From positions 4,454-68,453 of the forward strand of contig VXCM01001398.1 of NCBI GenBank assembly GCA_014773175.1: a stretch of 64,000 bases of DNA, given 5' to 3'. The translations under genes and the position numbers were made by a program. The notes beneath the pieces were generated by a model that saw only the letters and a program-made list of their open reading frames with translations, was not told where the DNA came from and ran no database searches. Each line of letters begins with the position of its first letter. Position 1 is the stretch's first letter. The DNA is from Lucifuga dentata (Eukaryota > Chordata > Actinopteri > Ophidiiformes > Bythitidae). This document shows positions 62,401-64,000 of this stretch, piece after piece.

Positions 62401-63691
62401 CAGACAAGGCTGAATCCTTTTGGAAAACAGTTTTACTGTCAACTCTTGGTAAATTCTGGTGAAAGCTGCTTGTTTAGGATCATAGTGAAATGATTTGGCT
62501 TTAGAGCACACTGATTAAAGATGTTTTACAGTGATTTGAGTGAAGAATCAGTTGCCTTAAATTGTTTTCTATATATGGAGCATTTAAATTTGGAGGTAAA
62601 CTTTGCTTTCAGGCCTTTACCAATTATTCATTATGGCAATCCTACCAAAGTAAATCCTGTGAGAAACTGACAAGTGATGCTTTGAAATGACTTAGTGCAA
62701 ATGTGACAATATTGTTTGATGTGTACTAAACCCTGAGTGGGCAGTGGGAAGAGACACAAACAGGTATTCATTGATGGAAATAGAGAATGAGACAAAGTGG
62801 AGCGACTGTGGCGTCTGTTAGTTCTTCTCACGATACCTCGTCAAATTTGGACTCTATCCGCCACCTTTTCATCCCAAACTTTGAATCTAAGACATTAGAT
62901 AATATCAGCATCAGACACTTGGCAGGATCACTGATGCTGGAGCAAACGGCCCACACAGTCCTCTCCCTAAATCTCACAGACATGAAATTTAACAAGTAGC
63001 TGAGAGTGAGTCACTGAAGCTTATCCATCATGACGCTGACACTGAAATCATAGTGCTTTTGTCATGTGAGCTCTTTGATCAGCTGAAGGTGTCCAAAATG
63101 ACCTACAACATGAAATGATGAGCTACACCTATGTGATAACTAATATAATAATAAAGCGACATTACTTTGCAGAATTACCAGGACTGCACGTTACATTTGC
63201 ATAAAATCTCAAAGACGTTGTGTCAGTTTTGTTTGTTTTATATAAATTCCCACTTTTGTAGCAATATTAGCAATTTCAACTTCATGGCTAGTTTTTTTAA
63301 CCACCAAATGAAAAAATAATGCACATATCCCTATATATAAATATATATTGTATTAAATATTAATAAAGAAATCAGTCAAGGAACCAGCCAGGCATTTCTG
63401 CGATATAAATACATAGCCTCTATTTGTGATGCTGAAAGACAAGTTGAATAATAACCAAAATTGATGTAATAAGTGTAAAATATTACAAAATTGCAACCTC
63501 AACAAGAAAGGAGAATCTATTTCAATAAGGTTTCTGTGCTTTATCTTCATTCCTCTCATCCTTTTTCTCTTTTTTCATTAATCACAAACTTTGTGTCAAA
63601 CATATAACCTTGTATTTCTCTTACCGCCTTGCAGAGTTTGCTCTGCCAACCACAGGACCAGCGAGGTCTGGAGTAGAACTCGAACCAGCAT
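49400..63691 (-). CDS. eln: Tropoelastin, 3' end not found
   Basis: Extracellular-matrix elastomer precursor. Exons, from the 5' end on the minus strand: 63691-63625 (signal MLVRVLLQTSLVLWLAEQ), 61819-61772, 61484-61455, 61348-61292, 61206-61174, 60882-60856, 60691-60608 (GAGLGTGITLGAGLANGL), 60183-60154, 59811-59767, 59355-59317, 56904-55858, 55633-55601, 53956-53894, 53781-53734, 53577-53557, possibly 53225-53214, 52994-52941, 52704-52648 (poly-Ala with KALAAG), 51575-51540, 51440-51381, 50986-50942, 50845-50804, 50668-50609, 50411-50337, 50153-50121, 49962-49924, 49456-49400. All are multiples of three and phase 1-1, the elastin pattern, with Gly-Tyr-Gly hydrophobic and Lys cross-link exons. 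About 743 residues are encoded. No terminal exon is found. The exon at 50609-50668 is partly duplicated around an N. Confidence 0.85.
49681..49713. repeat. Poly-C tract with N (49704) in an elastin intron
   Basis: A homopolymer run broken by an N; its length is unreliable. Confidence 0.85.
50540..50662. repeat. 61-bp direct duplication around a single N (50601)
   Basis: Bases 50540-50600 recur after the N, duplicating most of an elastin exon with its donor. The same event occurs in the pseudogene at 8677-8798. Taken literally it would add a truncated exon copy. Confidence 0.85.
51136..51262. repeat. 63-bp direct duplication around a single N (51199)
   Basis: Bases 51136-51198 recur after the N in an elastin intron, at the position paralogous to 9267-9392. 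Confidence 0.85.
53591..53642. repeat. (AG)n microsatellite in an elastin intron
   Basis: An uninterrupted AG run just upstream of the Ala-rich exon acceptor, in the direction of elastin transcription. Confidence 0.9.
55858..56904 (-). CDS. eln: Giant polar exon of elastin (349 residues)
   Basis: A single exon of 1,047 bp (3 x 349) with acceptor ag at 56905-56906 (minus), donor gtaaat and the same phase 1-1 as every other elastin exon, so it can be included or skipped without changing frame. The product is rich in Gln, Ser, Gly, Asn and Glu, has no Cys, and shows a degenerate repeat with core [IA]Q[ST][YLF]G[SP], for example GIQTLGS, GATSLGS, GGESFGS, EIQSYGS and RAQNLGP. Two LPQGQ motifs occur. 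It lacks the VPG/GVG and KAAK patterns typical of elastin. Ordinary elastin exons here are 21-84 bp. The complete open frame argues that it is coding. I know of no named domain that matches. Confidence 0.75.
57464..58003. mobile_element. TTAA-type MITE in an elastin intron
   Basis: A 540-bp element bounded by TTAA at 57460-57463 and 58004-58007. Its ends aggaccatactggccatttt and (complement) aggaccataccatccatttt are inverted repeats of roughly 35 bp. It is homologous to the intron 3 inserts of perforins A-C. TTAA targets are typical of piggyBac-type elements. Confidence 0.75.
59412..59466. repeat. (AG)n microsatellite in an elastin intron
   Basis: An uninterrupted AG run. Confidence 0.9.
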
Positions 63692-63835
63692 GTTGGAGGA
63701 GACTGGATTCAAAAAGCAGAGGACTGACAGGCAGCAAGGAGACTAGATAGACGGATGGATGGACAGATGGATGGATGGATAAAACTGACAAGTTGGTTAT
63801 CCCTGTTGTGTAAAGATGTCTTATATATGATTTTC
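63692..63835 (-). promoter_or_regulatory. Elastin 5' UTR and possible TATA box
   Basis: On the minus strand a TATA-like element (catatataag, about 63821-63829) lies some 130 bases before the start codon at 63691-63689. The intervening 5' UTR carries a GGAT/GGAC-like tetranucleotide repeat (about 63752-63780). The start site is inferred. Confidence 0.4.
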
Positions 63836-64000
63836 TCTCTGATTCACTCCCACTAGACAGACAGTCCTGCCCTCTACAAGGCAACACATACACACACACA
63901 CACACACTTATTCAAACACACACACTAATGCAAATCCATACTCCCCACTCAGTGTTAAACTAGTTTAAAATGAAGTGATGATGGAAAAAATAATATTATT
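63836..64000. other. Upstream edge of the elastin gene
   Basis: A (CA)n run at about 63886-63907 and AT-rich sequence; nothing else recognised. Confidence 0.5.

Noticed and set aside
1..64000. tRNA, rRNA or other structured RNA genes
   Set aside because: No cloverleaf with A and B boxes or recognisable rRNA segment was seen by eye; a covariance-model scan could still find one.

Overview
The window looks like a teleost fish chromosome segment. It has AT-rich introns, (CA)n, (GATA)n and (AG)n microsatellites, many short fish-type DNA transposon derivatives, spliced genes, and two vertebrate gene families: perforin-1-like (MACPF plus C2) and tropoelastin. There are no prokaryotic features. No species can be named from the sequence alone.

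Plus strand, 0-48 kb: five tandem perforin-1-like genes, called A to E here. Coding spans are A 2481-6461, B 12264-16036, C 19480-23059, D 31175-34527 and E 45062-48153. Each has a non-coding exon 1 behind a TATA promoter and four coding exons with the same phases. The exons encode a signal peptide, a MACPF domain with an intact YY...[FY]GTHY signature, a cysteine-rich linker and a C2 domain that keeps its calcium-binding aspartates. All five reading frames are open (563 to 575 aa). A lacks its last 15 residues through a TTA-to-TAA change. D looks like an E-like/C-like mosaic and lacks the usual TATA block.

Minus strand, 63.7-49.4 kb: a tropoelastin gene of at least 26 coding exons, all phase 1-1, with a signal-peptide exon, hydrophobic Gly/Tyr/Ala exons and Lys-containing cross-link exons. 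It holds an exceptional 1,047-bp exon that encodes 349 residues of polar, Gln-rich degenerate repeats. No exon for the usual basic C-terminus is found before perforin E. The gene is either truncated in 3' or continues on the far side of the perforin cluster.

Decayed elastin fragments lie between perforins A and B (7.1-10.9 kb) and between C and D (26.1-27.2 kb). They match two adjoining, non-overlapping parts of the real gene (49.4-53.3 and 53.4-54.7 kb). The sequence upstream of D repeats that upstream of A. Together this points to an old tandem segmental duplication of a [perforin - elastin 3' half] block of about 27 kb, with later perforin duplication inside one copy.

At 36.6-41.6 kb a near-perfect tandem array of 938/917-bp units carries five extra perforin promoters plus exon-1 bodies. 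Each is cut just before its splice donor, and all lie upstream of perforin E. Mobile-element traces include TTAA-flanked MITEs in intron 3 of A, B and C (empty site in D and E) and in an elastin intron, a Tigger-like MITE, two hAT-like MITEs, two solo LTRs with 5-bp target duplications, a long foldback element and a retroviral-type integrase remnant. Seven single-N positions are each flanked by exact 61- or 63-bp direct duplications, which are probably assembly artefacts.
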